Positions 8,555-17,877 of a stretch of DNA of 33,725 nucleotides are shown here, piece after piece. How positions within the stretch are numbered: position 1 is the stretch's first letter; each line of letters opens with the position of its first letter. The DNA is from Thiobacillus denitrificans (GTDB taxonomy: Bacteria > Pseudomonadota > Gammaproteobacteria > Burkholderiales > Thiobacillaceae). The position numbers were made by a program, and so were the translations under genes. Location of the stretch: contig DILD01000080.1 in assembly GCA_002424845.1 (NCBI GenBank), forward strand, positions 1 through 33,725, written 5' to 3'. A model generated the notes under the pieces. The model was not told where the DNA came from and made no database searches. It saw nothing but the letters and a program-made list of their open reading frames with translations.

Positions 8555-8746
8555 ATGTCAGTCAATGTAGGAAGCATCGACCGCATCATTCGGATTATTG
8601 CCGGCCTCGCCCTTATCGCTTGGGCAGCCTTCTTCAATGGACCGGTATGGGCCTGGATCGGTGTATTGCCCCTGGCCACCGGACTGCTCAAGATCTGCCC
8701 GGCCTACAGCCTGTTCGGCATCAACACCTGCGGCTTGAAAAAATAA
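8555..8746 (+). CDS. DUF2892 (YgaP-type) small inner-membrane protein
   Basis: A 63-residue protein with two hydrophobic segments (about residues 9-28 and 31-48). It has the DUF2892 pattern: N-terminal NVGSIDRIIRIIAG and a C-terminal CPAYSLFGINTC with two cysteines. The family has a membrane-anchor-like hairpin also found fused to rhodanese in YgaP; as a stand-alone protein its role is unclear. The start at 8555 is preferred over an in-frame ATG at 8513 because AGGAG lies at about 8544-8548. A TATAGT hexamer (8505-8510) upstream could be a -10. The gene ends 3 bp before the convergent ilvA stop. Confidence 0.85.
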   Translation: MSVNVGSIDRIIRIIAGLALIAWAAFFNGPVWAWIGVLPLATGLLKICPAYSLFGINTCGLKK

Positions 8747-8749
8747 GGC

Positions 8750-10267
8750 TCAGGCCAGAAACAGCTTGTACGCCGGGTTGCGGGACTCGTCCCAATACCG
8801 GTAGCCCAGCCCCTCCAGAAACGTCTGGAAGCTGGGCTTTTCTTTTTCCGGCACCTGGATGCCAACCAGCACGCGGCCATAATCGGCGCCATGGTTGCGG
8901 TAGTGGAACAGACTGATGTTCCAGCCGCGGCTCATGCTTTGCAAAAACCGCATCAGCGCACCGGGGCGTTCGGGAAACTCAAAGCGGTACAACACTTCGT
9001 TGACGGCCTCGGGGGCTCGCCCACCGACCAGATGCCGGACATGCAGCTTGGCCATTTCGTTGTCGGTAAGGTCGATCGCCTCCAAGCCATGGCGGTGCAG
9101 CAATTCGACCACGCGCGCGCTCTCGCCCGCCCCGGGAACCGACAAGCCGACAAACACACGGGCAGCCTTGGGGTCGGAATAACGGTAATTGAATTCGGTG
9201 ATGTTGCGCGCGCCCAGCAAGCCGCAAAATGTCTTGAAGCTGCCGGGCGTCTCGGGGATGGTGACCGCCAGCACGGCTTCACGCTTCTCGCCGAGTTCAG
9301 CGCGCTCGGCAATGTAGCGCAGGCGATCGAAATTCATGTTGGCGCCGGAGGCCACCGCCACCAGCGTCTTGCCCCTGAGCCTGTCGCCGGCGATGGCCGC
9401 CTTCATCCCGGCAATCGACAAGGCGCCGGCCGGCTCCAGAATCGAGCGGGTGTCCTCGAACACGTCCTTGATGGCTGCGCAGATGGCGTCATTGTTGACG
9501 CGGATGATTTCGTCGACATACAGCTGCGCCAGCCGGAAGGTTTCCTTGCCGACCGTTTTCACCGCGACGCCATCGGCAAAAATGCCTACGCGCGGCAGCG
9601 TGATGCGCTTGTTCTTGCACAGCGAACGGGCCATCGCATCGGCATCCTCCGGTTCAACGCCGACGATCCGGATTTCCGGGCGCAGCCGCTTGATATAGGC
9701 CGCCATCCCGGCGATCAATCCGCCGCCGCCAACCGGAATGTAGACCGAGTGAATCGGGCCTGGATGCTGTCGCAACAATTCCATCGCCACCGTTCCCTGC
9801 CCGGCGATCACGTCCGGATCGTCGTAGGGGTGAACGAAGGTCGCCTTCGACTCCTTGGCCAGCGTGGTGGCATGGGCACAGGCCTCGTCGTAATTGTCGC
9901 CGTGCAGGATCACCTGCGCACCGCGCGCCGCGACTGCGTCGACCTTGATTTTCGGGGTGGTCGCGGGCATCACGATAATGGCCGAGACACCCAGTTTTTG
10001 TGCCGCCAGCGCCACGCCCTGTGCATGATTGCCGGCTGATGCTGCCACGACGCCGCGCGCCAACTGGGCCGAAGTCAGCCTGGCCATCTTGTTGTAGGCG
10101 CCGCGGCACTTGAACGAAAACACCGGCTGCAGATCCTCACGCTTGAGCAGAATCCGATTGTTGAGACGACGCGACAAATTGTGCGCCACGTCGAGCGGCG
10201 ACTCGATAGCCACGTCGTAGACTCGCGAGGTGAGGATGCGTTCGAGGTAATCGTCAGATTGGCTCAT
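8750..10267 (-). CDS. ilvA: Biosynthetic threonine ammonia-lyase (threonine deaminase)
   Basis: The 505-residue PLP enzyme converts L-threonine to 2-oxobutanoate and ammonia, the first step of isoleucine synthesis. The PLP lysine is K53 in FSFKCRGAYNKM. The substrate loop SAGNHAQGVA (about 85-94) and the glycine-rich phosphate loop GGGGLIAG (about 182-189) are present. The C-terminal 180 residues contain two ACT-like regulatory repeats (starts near EKREAVLAVTIPETPGSFK and EVLYRFEFPERPGALMRFL), the layout of the isoleucine-inhibited biosynthetic form rather than the short catabolic TdcB. Length matches E. coli IlvA (514). It is divergent from rpiA across 80 bp. Confidence 0.96.
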   Translation of the reverse strand: MSQSDDYLERILTSRVYDVAIESPLDVAHNLSRRLNNRILLKREDLQPVFSFKCRGAYNKMARLTSAQLARGVVAASAGNHAQGVALAAQKLGVSAIIVMPATTPKIKVDAVAARGAQVILHGDNYDEACAHATTLAKESKATFVHPYDDPDVIAGQGTVAMELLRQHPGPIHSVYIPVGGGGLIAGMAAYIKRLRPEIRIVGVEPEDADAMARSLCKNKRITLPRVGIFADGVAVKTVGKETFRLAQLYVDEIIRVNNDAICAAIKDVFEDTRSILEPAGALSIAGMKAAIAGDRLRGKTLVAVASGANMNFDRLRYIAERAELGEKREAVLAVTIPETPGSFKTFCGLLGARNITEFNYRYSDPKAARVFVGLSVPGAGESARVVELLHRHGLEAIDLTDNEMAKLHVRHLVGGRAPEAVNEVLYRFEFPERPGALMRFLQSMSRGWNISLFHYRNHGADYGRVLVGIQVPEKEKPSFQTFLEGLGYRYWDESRNPAYKLFLA

Positions 10268-10287
10268 GGTGGCTGCGGATGCGAGGT

Positions 10288-10316
10288 TTGTAAAAATGGG
10301 GCGATGCCGCTATCTT
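10288..10316 (+). promoter_or_regulatory. Probable sigma-70 promoter of rpiA
   Basis: TTGTAA (10288-10293) and TATCTT (10311-10316) are separated by 17 bp, each matching the consensus at 4 of 6 positions. They lie about 31 bp before the rpiA start in the ilvA-rpiA divergent region. A perfect 6-bp inverted repeat CCGCTA-TCT-TAGCGG (10307-10321) covers the -10. Function is inferred. Confidence 0.4.
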
Positions 10317-10347
10317 AGCGGGCTGAACCGAAATCAACGAAAACATC

Positions 10348-11004
10348 ATGACTCAAGACGAAATGAAGCAAGCCGTGGCACGTGCCGCGGTAGATTATGC
10401 CCGTGGCGGCATCATCGGGGTAGGCACCGGCTCGACCGCCAATTATTTCATCGACGCGCTGGCCGAGGTCAAGGGCCGTATCGACGGCGCCGTGGCAAGC
10501 TCGGAAGCCACAGCCACCCGCCTGAAAAGCCACGGCATCCAGGTGCTGGATCTCAACAGCGTGGGGGAACTCGAAATCTACGTCGACGGTGCTGATGAAA
10601 TTACCGAGCACTTCGCCATGGTGAAAGGCGGCGGCGGCGCGCTGACGCGCGAGAAAATCGTTGCGGCCTGCAGCAAGCAGTTCATCTGCATCGCCGACGA
10701 AAGCAAACTGGTTGGCGTATTGGGAAAATTCCCGCTGCCGGTGGAGGTGGTTCCGATGGCGCGCTCTTACGTGGCGCGCGAACTGGTCAAACTGGGCGGG
10801 CAACCCCGTCTGCGTGAAGGTTTTACCACCGACAACGGCAATATCATTCTCGACGTGCATGGCCTGTCGATTGTCGATCCGGTGTCGCTGGAAACCGCCA
10901 TCAATCACATTGTCGGCGTGGTGACGAATGGTTTGTTTGCGCGGCGCGGCGCGGATGTGCTGCTACTGGGTACCGAGTCGGACGTCAGAACTTACAAGAA
11001 ATAA
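10348..11004 (+). CDS. rpiA: Ribose-5-phosphate isomerase A
   Basis: This 218-residue enzyme interconverts ribose 5-phosphate and ribulose 5-phosphate in the pentose phosphate pathway. Family motifs are GVGTGSTANYF (24-34), DGADE (80-84) with the active-site acidic residues, and KGGGGALTREK (93-103) with the catalytic E/K region. Length matches E. coli RpiA (219). Its TAA stop (11002-11004) directly abuts the stop codon of the convergent yacG gene with no spacer, so no terminator fits between them. Confidence 0.97.
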   Translation: MTQDEMKQAVARAAVDYARGGIIGVGTGSTANYFIDALAEVKGRIDGAVASSEATATRLKSHGIQVLDLNSVGELEIYVDGADEITEHFAMVKGGGGALTREKIVAACSKQFICIADESKLVGVLGKFPLPVEVVPMARSYVARELVKLGGQPRLREGFTTDNGNIILDVHGLSIVDPVSLETAINHIVGVVTNGLFARRGADVLLLGTESDVRTYKK

Positions 11005-11211
11005 TCATTGCGGGCGCCCGTCTTCATCGGGCACCTCATTTTCATCGGGTTGCGGTTCAATCGGAACACGATACTTCTCGGTCGCCCATTGCCCCAGATC
11101 GATCAACCTGCAGCGCTCGCTGCAAAAGGGGCGCCAGCGGCTCGCGGCCGTCCACGCCACGGGCGCGCTGCATATCGGACAACTGACAACGGGGGGCGCA
11201 GCAGGACTCAC
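11005..11211 (-). CDS. yacG: YacG zinc-finger DNA gyrase inhibitor
   Basis: A 68-residue protein starting at a GTG codon (11211-11209) that overlaps the zapD stop as GTGA. Four cysteines C11, C14, C30 and C34 give the C-x2-C-x15-C-x3-C zinc ribbon, followed by RLIDLGQWATEKYRVP, which is diagnostic for YacG. In E. coli YacG binds GyrB and inhibits gyrase. The tail after residue 50 is acidic (PDENEVPDEDG). An ATG-started frame from 11334 would overlap zapD by over 120 bp and adds no conserved sequence, so the GTG start is chosen. The coaE-zapD-yacG order is the same as in E. coli. Confidence 0.92.
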   Translation of the reverse strand: MSPAAPPVVSCPICSAPVAWTAASRWRPFCSERCRLIDLGQWATEKYRVPIEPQPDENEVPDEDGRPQ

Positions 11212-11963
11212 AGTGTGCAGAAGGTCAGCTCGAACTCGATCGATTCGGTGATACAACAGCGTACCGTCGACACATCCGCTTGCACGAAACGGATGTTGAG
11301 CATGTACTTGTTGCCCGAAATCTCCGGAACGCACGGCAAGTCGTCTGCCAGCGTCAGCCGGATCAACTGGGGGTTGCGCGACTCGAGCATGCGCTGATAA
11401 TTGCCGGCAATGGCATGGTGCAATTCGGGCCGGCCACTGTCACGCAGCAGTCCCAGCACGATTTCGACCGCCGAACGAATGGAAGAAAAAGGCGCCAGCC
11501 AGCGTTGCAATTGTCCGGCCCGCACGTCGACCGGCTTGTGCTGCCAGTAATGGTAGGCCGGGAGATCGAACTCGCACATCCCGCCCGGAATGGAGGCACG
11601 CTGCTTGACGGCCGCCAGCCATTCGTCTTCACGCAAGTGTTGCCCAACCCTGCCGGGTAACTGATAGATGCCATGGTGGGCTGCCTCAATTGCCGACAGC
11701 ACCTGTTCCAGTGTCGAGCCCTGCACATTCGGATTGCCGCGCAATGCCGCCAGTACGGCTTTTTGCCGATCCAGTTCCTGCAACAACTCGGACTTGAGGT
11801 CGGCACGCGCAGCCACTTCAGCCAGCTCAAACAGTGTCAGCAGGGCAGCATGATGCGCATGCAGCTCGAGCGATGAGGCATAGGCGTCGAAACGATCGAA
11901 CAGGTCTTCCAGCCGCAACAGGGTACGGATCCGTTCGCTCAGAGGATATTCGTAGTGAATCAC
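11208..11963 (-). CDS. zapD: Cell division protein ZapD
   Basis: A 251-residue cytoplasmic protein of the DUF1342/ZapD family, which binds FtsZ and promotes bundling of its filaments at the division ring. The start is a GTG at 11963, giving MIHYEYPLSERIRTLLRLED, which aligns with the conserved family N-terminus. An ATG frame from 12107 would add about 48 non-conserved residues overlapping coaE. The family-typical features are the Arg-rich start, FDLPAYHYW (about 155-163) and the C-terminal ISGNKYMLNIRF segment. No strong ribosome site precedes the GTG. The stop overlaps the yacG start. Confidence 0.93.
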   Translation of the reverse strand: MIHYEYPLSERIRTLLRLEDLFDRFDAYASSLELHAHHAALLTLFELAEVAARADLKSELLQELDRQKAVLAALRGNPNVQGSTLEQVLSAIEAAHHGIYQLPGRVGQHLREDEWLAAVKQRASIPGGMCEFDLPAYHYWQHKPVDVRAGQLQRWLAPFSSIRSAVEIVLGLLRDSGRPELHHAIAGNYQRMLESRNPQLIRLTLADDLPCVPEISGNKYMLNIRFVQADVSTVRCCITESIEFELTFCTL

Positions 11964-12015
11964 GTCTTGACGGGCTGGTTTAAGTGGCTCGATTGTCGCC
12001 GATTCAGGTGGAAAA

Positions 12016-12624
12016 TCAAGGCAAGGACACAGAAGCAAGCGCCAAATAACGTTGATGCAGCGCCGCCACCTCGATACGCAAAGCCTCCTCTGATGTGGTG
12101 TTGACAATCACATCGTCCGCTATGGCCAGACGCTCGGCGCGCCCGGCCTGGGCGTTCAGGATGGCCACGACTTCATCGCGTGTCAATCCGCTACGCGCCA
12201 TCACGCGCGCTATCTGCACCTCTTCCGGGCAATCGACCAGCAGTACGCGGTTGAGCATATCCCGGTATCCGCCGGTCTCCACCAGCAGGGGAATCACGAT
12301 CAACACATAGGACGCGACCAGCCTGGCAAGGCTCTGCTCAACGGCCTGCCGGATACGTGGATGGAGAATCAACTCCAGTTGGCGCCGCGCCACGGCATCA
12401 GAGAACACACGGCGACGCAGTGCCGCACGGTCCAGTTCGCCATCCGTCCGCATCACCGCTTCGCCAAAATTCGCACGGATTTCATCCAGCGCCACCGTGC
12501 CGGGCGCGGTCAACTCGCGTGCGACAAGATCCGTGTCAATCACCGGAACACCCTGGGCAGCAAAGCATTCGGCCACGGTGGTTTTGCCTGAACCGATACC
12601 GCCGGTAAGGCCGACCGTGAACAT
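12016..12624 (-). CDS. coaE: Dephospho-CoA kinase
   Basis: The 202-residue enzyme phosphorylates the 3'-hydroxyl of dephospho-CoA, the last step of coenzyme A synthesis. The P-loop GGIGSGKT is at residues 8-15, followed by DTDLVARELTAPG (about 31-43) with the family's DADxxxR-like motif and HPRIR (about 87-91). The length (202) is standard. Its ATG shares one base with the pilD stop (TGATG), so translation is probably coupled to the pilus genes. It is followed 52 bp later by zapD. Confidence 0.96.
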   Translation of the reverse strand: MFTVGLTGGIGSGKTTVAECFAAQGVPVIDTDLVARELTAPGTVALDEIRANFGEAVMRTDGELDRAALRRRVFSDAVARRQLELILHPRIRQAVEQSLARLVASYVLIVIPLLVETGGYRDMLNRVLLVDCPEEVQIARVMARSGLTRDEVVAILNAQAGRAERLAIADDVIVNTTSEEALRIEVAALHQRYLALASVSLP

Positions 12625-13478
12625 CAGATCTGTCCGAGATAAGCCTGTGTCAGGTCTGCGCCGAAAAACAGCGCCACGAGCCCCCCGCCCGCCAGATAGG
12701 GGCCAAACGGAATCGGGATGCGCCGGTCATGCTTGACCAGAAGAATCATCGCGACACCAATGGCCGCGCCGACCACGGAGGACAGCAGTAAGGTGACGGG
12801 CAGCATCTGCCAGCCCAGCCAGGCGCCGATGGCCGCCAGCAGCTTGAAGTCTCCGAACCCCATGCCCTCCTTGCCGGTGACGAGCTTGAACAGCCAGTAA
12901 ACCGTCCAGAGCACGCCATAACCGGCCATGGCCCCGATAACCGCATCCGGCAGGCTGGCAAAATGCCCGCCCAGGTTGAACAGCAAGCCCAGCCACAGCA
13001 GCGGCATGGTAAGGCTGTCGGGAAGCAGCGTGGTATCCAGATCGATAAATGCCAGCGCAATCAGCATCCAGACCAGAATGAGCGCCCCCAGCGTCTGCAT
13101 GCTCAGGCCCCATTTCCATGCCACCGCTGCGGACAACAGTGCGGTAAGCAGTTCCACCAGCGGGTAGCGCGCACTAATCGGTGTGCCGCATGAGGAACAA
13201 CGCCCGCGTAGCCATAACCAGGACAGCAGCGGAATATTTTCAAGTGCGGTAATTGAGTGCCCGCACTTGACGCAGGCCGAGCGTGGCAGCCACAGATTGT
13301 AGCGCGGCATATCCGCCTCGGTTTCACCGCGCAATTCGGCGCACTGGGCCTGCCATTCGGCTTCCATCATTTTAGGCAGGCGATGGATAACCACATTGAG
13401 GAAGCTGCCGATCAGCAGGCTCAGGACAAACACCAGCCCGGTGAGCAGGGCTGGATCGGCGCGCAGCAGTTCCGTCAT
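12624..13478 (-). CDS. pilD: Type IV prepilin peptidase / N-methyltransferase PilD
   Basis: This 284-residue inner-membrane aspartyl protease removes the short leader of prepilins and methylates the new N-terminus. The cytoplasmic zinc-ribbon cysteines are C69, C72, C94 and C97 (CVKC and CSSC). Catalytic aspartates fit FIDLDTTLLPD (about 145-154) and GMGFGDFKLL (about 205-214), the GxGD-type motif. About eight hydrophobic helices are visible. It overlaps pilC by 4 nt (ATGA) and coaE by 1 nt. No major pilin gene is in the window, so its substrates are encoded elsewhere. Confidence 0.96.
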   Translation of the reverse strand: MTELLRADPALLTGLVFVLSLLIGSFLNVVIHRLPKMMEAEWQAQCAELRGETEADMPRYNLWLPRSACVKCGHSITALENIPLLSWLWLRGRCSSCGTPISARYPLVELLTALLSAAVAWKWGLSMQTLGALILVWMLIALAFIDLDTTLLPDSLTMPLLWLGLLFNLGGHFASLPDAVIGAMAGYGVLWTVYWLFKLVTGKEGMGFGDFKLLAAIGAWLGWQMLPVTLLLSSVVGAAIGVAMILLVKHDRRIPIPFGPYLAGGGLVALFFGADLTQAYLGQI

Positions 13479-14704
13479 CCCACCACCTGGCCCATCTTGA
13501 AAATCGGCAGGTACATGGCAATGACCAGGCCGCCAATAAGCACGCCCAGCACCACCATGATGATCGGCTCCATCAGGCTGGACAGCGCTGACACGGCATC
13601 ATCCACCTCAGCCTCGAAGAAATCAGCCACCTTGCCCAGCATGGAATCGAGCGCGCCCGACTCTTCACCAATTGCTGTCATTTGCAAAACCATATTGGGA
13701 AAACGCTCGGTATTGGTCATCGCCACCGTCAACGAAGTGCCGGTCGATACTTCAGCACGAATTTTTTGCGTGGCCTCGAGGTACACCTGATTACCCGCCG
13801 CCCCGCCCACCGAGTCAAGCGCCTCCACCAACGGTACGCCGGCGGAAAACATGGTCGCCAGCGTACGCGTCCAGCGCGCGATCGTGGCCTTTTCGATCAC
13901 CGGGCCAAAAACCGGCAGTTTGAGCATGATGCGATCCATGATCATCTGCACCTTGCGCGAGCGTTTCCAGGCTCGGAGAAAGGCATAGAGAGTGCCGCCG
14001 ATACTTCCAAAAATCGCCCACCACCATTTCACGAAGAAGTCCGACATAGCCATCACCACCAAGGTGGGCGCCGGCAAATCCGCCCCGAAACTACTGAACA
14101 GATCCTTGAACGCCGGGACCACGAAAATCATGATGACGGCGGTAATGACAAATGCCACCACGAGGATGGAAATCGGGTAGAACAGCGCCGATTTGATCTG
14201 GTTTTTGACTGCAAGAATTTTTTCCTTGTAGACCGACAAGCGCTCCAGAATGGTATCCAGGATACCGGCCGCTTCTCCGGCCCCAACCAGATTGCAAAAC
14301 AACGCATCGAAATACAAGGGATGTCGACTAAAGGCCTGAGTGAGGCTGTTACCCTGCTCGATGTCTGCCTTGATTTCCAGTAGCAGGCGTTGCATGGATG
14401 GATTGGAATGCCCGCGCGCCACGATTTCGAACGATTGCAGCATCGGCACCCCGGCCTTCATCATGGTGGCCAACTGGCGGGTGAACAGTGTGACATCCTT
14501 GTCGGTGATTTTCTTGCCGCCCCCACCGAACAGCGGAGAACTTTGTTTTTTGAGTTTGGTGACGGTGATGCCCTGCTTGCGCAGCTGGGAATTGACCACA
14601 GCCTCGCTGCCGGCCTGCAGCTGACCTTTGGTTTTCTTTCCGCTCTTGTCCACCCCCTCCCACAGGAAGGTCGCGTTCTTGACCGCCTTTGCCGCTGTAG
14701 CCAT
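13475..14704 (-). CDS. pilC: Type IV pilus inner-membrane platform protein PilC
   Basis: A 409-residue GspF/PilC-family protein. It has two copies of the T2SSF domain (about 70-195 and 275-400), each ending in membrane helices: ILVVAFVITAVIMIFVV about 180-196 and IIMVVLGVLIGGLVIAMYLP about 384-403. The beginning FLWEGVDKSGKKTKGQ and the motif FTRQLATMMKAGVPMLQSFE are typical of PilC. PilC links the cytoplasmic motor PilB to the periplasmic pilus base. AAGGAA precedes the ATG. The stop overlaps the pilD start by 4 nt. Confidence 0.96.
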   Translation of the reverse strand: MATAAKAVKNATFLWEGVDKSGKKTKGQLQAGSEAVVNSQLRKQGITVTKLKKQSSPLFGGGGKKITDKDVTLFTRQLATMMKAGVPMLQSFEIVARGHSNPSMQRLLLEIKADIEQGNSLTQAFSRHPLYFDALFCNLVGAGEAAGILDTILERLSVYKEKILAVKNQIKSALFYPISILVVAFVITAVIMIFVVPAFKDLFSSFGADLPAPTLVVMAMSDFFVKWWWAIFGSIGGTLYAFLRAWKRSRKVQMIMDRIMLKLPVFGPVIEKATIARWTRTLATMFSAGVPLVEALDSVGGAAGNQVYLEATQKIRAEVSTGTSLTVAMTNTERFPNMVLQMTAIGEESGALDSMLGKVADFFEAEVDDAVSALSSLMEPIIMVVLGVLIGGLVIAMYLPIFKMGQVVG

Positions 14705-14715
14705 AGAGGAGTTCC

Positions 14716-16434
14716 TTAAATATTGGTGACGGCCTCAACCTCTTCCAGCGAGGTGAGGCCAGCCATGACTTTCAACAATCCTGCCTGGCGCAGGTCGTGC
14801 ACGCCCTCCAGTCGTGCCTGGTCGGCAATATCGTTCTGATTCCCGCCCTTGAGAATGATGCGGGTCATGGCATCGGTTATCGGCATCACCTGATAAATAC
14901 CCAACCGTCCTTTGTAACCAGAGCCCCCGCAAATATCGCAACCTACCGGTTTATAGGGCTTCCAGCTGCCGTCGAGTTGCGCTTCGGTGTAACCCGCCGC
15001 CAACAAGGCCTCCTTTGGAATGTCCGTGGGCTGCTTGCACGAGCACAACCGCCGCGCCAATCGCTGAGCGGTAATCAGAATGACCGATGACGCCACGTTG
15101 AAAGGCGCCACCCCCATGTTCAGCAGACGGGTCAGCGTGCCTGGCGCGTCATTGGTATGCAGTGTGGACATCACCATGTGGCCGGTTTGCGCAGCCTTGA
15201 TCGCGATGTCGGCGGTTTCCAGGTCACGGATTTCGCCGACCATGATGACGTCAGGATCCTGCCGCAGAAACGATTTCAGCGCCGCCGAAAAGGTCAGGCC
15301 GGCCTTGTCGTTGACGTTGACCTGGTTGATGCCCGCCAACTGGATTTCCGCCGGGTCTTCCGCCGTCGAAATGTTGACGTCGGGTTTATTGAGAATATTC
15401 AGGCAGGTATAGAGCGACACGGTCTTGCCGGAACCCGTCGGGCCGGTCACCAGCACCATGCCGTAGGGTCGCTGCACGGCGTGCATCAGCGCTTCCTTCT
15501 GCCACGGCTCGTAACCCAGGGCATCGACCCCAAGCTGCGCGCTGCTGGGGTCGAGAATACGCATGACGATTTTTTCGCCATAGAGCGTCGGCAAGGTGCT
15601 CACCCGAAAGTCGATGGCACGATTCTTCGACAGCACCATTTTCATGCGGCCATCCTGCGGCACACGTTTTTCGGAAATATCCAGCCGCGACAGCACCTTG
15701 ATGCGCGAAGCGATCTTTTCCTTGATCGCCATGGGCGGCTGCGCAACCTCGGCCAGAATACCGTCGCGCCGGTAACGGATGCGGTAGAACTTTTCGTAGG
15801 GCTCGAAATGGATATCGGATGCACCCTGATTGATGGCATCGAGCAGGATTTTCTGCAGATAACGCACCACCGGCGCATCGTCGATCTCGATTCCGCCCGC
15901 GTCCTGCTGGGCCGCTGCCGTGCTTTCCTCGTCGGCAAAGTCGAGATTGAGCTCCTCGGCGTTCAACACTGCCAGGGTGTTGTCAGCCGCCTCCCCCATT
16001 TTCTGGATCAGCTTGCCGAGCTTGTCGTCCTCAACCACCACGGGTTCGGCCGCCTGCCCCGTCTGAAACTTCACCTCATCCAGCGCCTGCAAATGAGTGG
16101 GGTCGGAAATGGCTACATATAATTTGTTGCCGCGCTGGTGGAGCGCCACGACACGCCGCTTTTGCACCAGCTTGGGATCCAGCACGCCCTGCGGCAGGCT
16201 GTCTACATCCATGGCGTCGAGGTCCATGAAAGGGTAGCCAAACGACGTTGCGGCAAACTCGGCCACCTGGCCCGCCTTGAAACGCCGCCCCTTGACCAGC
16301 TCGGTCACAAACGATTGATCCGCCTCAACGGCGCGTTTCAGCACAGCCTCCGCTTCAGTGTCTGTCAGCCAGCCATGGTTGACCATGGCACGCGCCAGTC
16401 CGGTCAGATTATTGGTGTTTGCCGTAACAGCCAT
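14716..16434 (-). CDS. pilB: Type IV pilus extension ATPase PilB
   Basis: The 572-residue hexameric motor drives pilus polymerisation. A GspE-N/MshEN-type domain occupies about 1-150, an N-terminal ATPase subdomain about 185-300, and the RecA-like core follows. Walker A is GPTGSGKT (331-338), the Asp box lies near AEDPAE (358-363), Walker B is DVIMVGEIRD (395-404), and the His box GHMVMSTLHTND is 418-429. A tetracysteine zinc motif (CSCKQ and CDICGGSGYKGR, about 465-512) is present. Length is standard for PilB. It is the first gene of the pilB-pilC-pilD-coaE-zapD-yacG run. The upstream 97 bp (16435-16531) contain no convincing promoter pair. Confidence 0.96.
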   Translation of the reverse strand: MAVTANTNNLTGLARAMVNHGWLTDTEAEAVLKRAVEADQSFVTELVKGRRFKAGQVAEFAATSFGYPFMDLDAMDVDSLPQGVLDPKLVQKRRVVALHQRGNKLYVAISDPTHLQALDEVKFQTGQAAEPVVVEDDKLGKLIQKMGEAADNTLAVLNAEELNLDFADEESTAAAQQDAGGIEIDDAPVVRYLQKILLDAINQGASDIHFEPYEKFYRIRYRRDGILAEVAQPPMAIKEKIASRIKVLSRLDISEKRVPQDGRMKMVLSKNRAIDFRVSTLPTLYGEKIVMRILDPSSAQLGVDALGYEPWQKEALMHAVQRPYGMVLVTGPTGSGKTVSLYTCLNILNKPDVNISTAEDPAEIQLAGINQVNVNDKAGLTFSAALKSFLRQDPDVIMVGEIRDLETADIAIKAAQTGHMVMSTLHTNDAPGTLTRLLNMGVAPFNVASSVILITAQRLARRLCSCKQPTDIPKEALLAAGYTEAQLDGSWKPYKPVGCDICGGSGYKGRLGIYQVMPITDAMTRIILKGGNQNDIADQARLEGVHDLRQAGLLKVMAGLTSLEEVEAVTNI

Positions 16435-16531
16435 TGCTCAATCTCAAGACAAGTCCAGTTGATATTATCGCCTGCATCGTACAGCCTGCGTTATTGATGA
16501 CGAATCAAGGGCCTTAACGGCGCTTTTTCGC

Positions 16532-17830
16532 CTAAATTGAGGCGTCCTTCGACAAAGCCCCTTCCGCTGCCGGAAGATAGATACGTGCCATCTTCACCGC
16601 CCGGTCCTGCGTCTGTACGATTTCCACCGGCACGTCGCCCAGTTTAAGGCTCACCCCAGCCTCCGGAATATCTTCGAACTGCTCCAGCAACAGGCCATTC
16701 AGGGTCTTCGGGCCATCCAGCGGAAAAGACAGGCCCAGCCTGCGGTTGAGATGTCGCAGCAGCACGCTGCCCTCAGCCAGCCAGGTGCCATCCGCATCAC
16801 GGCGCAGATAGCCCGCATCCGACGGGGCCTGGGTAGTGAATTCGCCGACCATTTCTTCCAGCAGATTCTCCAGCGTTACCAGCCCCTGCAACTCGCCGTA
16901 TTCATCGACCACCAAAGCCAGCCGTCGACGGCTGCTCTGAAAGTTGCGCAACTGGGTAAACAGCGGCGTACCCGCCGGAACGAAATAAGGCGCTTCCAGA
17001 TTTTCCTTCAGCGTATCAGGGTCGAGTTCTTCACCGGCCAGCGCATACAGCACCCGGCGCACATGCAACACGCCCAGCAGATTGTCGGAAGAACCCGCAT
17101 GCACCACCAGCCGGGTATGGTGGCTGGTGGAAATCTGCTGGCGCAGCCGCTCGGGGTCATCCTCAATATCGATCGCCTCAATCTGGTTACGTGGCGTCAT
17201 CACATCATCGACAGTGATGTCTTCAAGTTCAAGCAGATTCACCAAAATCCGATGGTGCTCGCGCGGCAATACGCCGGACGATTCCAGCACGACGGCCCGC
17301 AGTTCTTCCAGCCCCAGGCGGGTCCCATGCCCCGGCGCGGGCGGCTTGATCCGCAGCAGCCACAGGATGCCCTGAACGAACAGGTTGACGAACCAGATCA
17401 CCGGATACGTCAGCTTGAGCATCGGCGTCAGCACATAGGCCGCCGGGTAGGCGATGCGTTCGGGGTAGGACGATCCCAGTACCTTTGGAGTGACCTCGCT
17501 GAACACCAGCATCAGGAAGGTCAGCAACAAGGTCGCCAGCGACAGCGCAACGTCCGATTCCCCGAACAGGCGAATCGAAATGATCGTCGCCAGCATCGCA
17601 GCGGCAATATTGACCAGATTGTTGCCGAACAGGATCACACCCAGCAGCTTGTCGGTCCGGTTCAGCAGCAACTGCGTCAGCATCGCGCCGCGATGCCCCG
17701 TTTCGGCAGCGTGACGCAGCCGGTAGCGGTTGATCGCCATCATGGCTGTTTCAGAGGCCGAGAAGCAGGCTGACAGAAACAGCAGGCCCGCCAGCAGGCC
17801 AAACAGGGTACTGATGGACAGCGCTTCCAA
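16532..17830 (-). CDS. yfjD: CNNM/CorC (HlyC/CorC) family membrane protein, YfjD-like
   Basis: A 432-residue protein with an N-terminal CNNM (DUF21) membrane domain of about four helices (residues about 5-165), including SASETAM (24-30) and SEVTPKVLG (111-119). Two cytoplasmic CBS domains follow (about 205-330, starting VDDVMTPRNQIEAID), and then a C-terminal CorC_HlyC domain (about 345-425). Homologues are implicated in Mg2+/Co2+ transport or efflux; the specific ion is not deducible. The order yfjD-ypjD divergent from ffh matches E. coli, which supports orthology with YfjD (also called CorB). Confidence 0.9.
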   Translation of the reverse strand: MEALSISTLFGLLAGLLFLSACFSASETAMMAINRYRLRHAAETGHRGAMLTQLLLNRTDKLLGVILFGNNLVNIAAAMLATIISIRLFGESDVALSLATLLLTFLMLVFSEVTPKVLGSSYPERIAYPAAYVLTPMLKLTYPVIWFVNLFVQGILWLLRIKPPAPGHGTRLGLEELRAVVLESSGVLPREHHRILVNLLELEDITVDDVMTPRNQIEAIDIEDDPERLRQQISTSHHTRLVVHAGSSDNLLGVLHVRRVLYALAGEELDPDTLKENLEAPYFVPAGTPLFTQLRNFQSSRRRLALVVDEYGELQGLVTLENLLEEMVGEFTTQAPSDAGYLRRDADGTWLAEGSVLLRHLNRRLGLSFPLDGPKTLNGLLLEQFEDIPEAGVSLKLGDVPVEIVQTQDRAVKMARIYLPAAEGALSKDASI

Positions 17831-17877
17831 AGCCCTATTCCCGGAAAGGACGGTTCAATGTCTGGCGGATGGACAGC

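Noticed and set aside
8891..10039. Plus-strand open frame of 382 codons opposite ilvA
   Set aside because: ilvA on the minus strand is complete, with catalytic lysine and regulatory domains. The opposite frame has no family signature.
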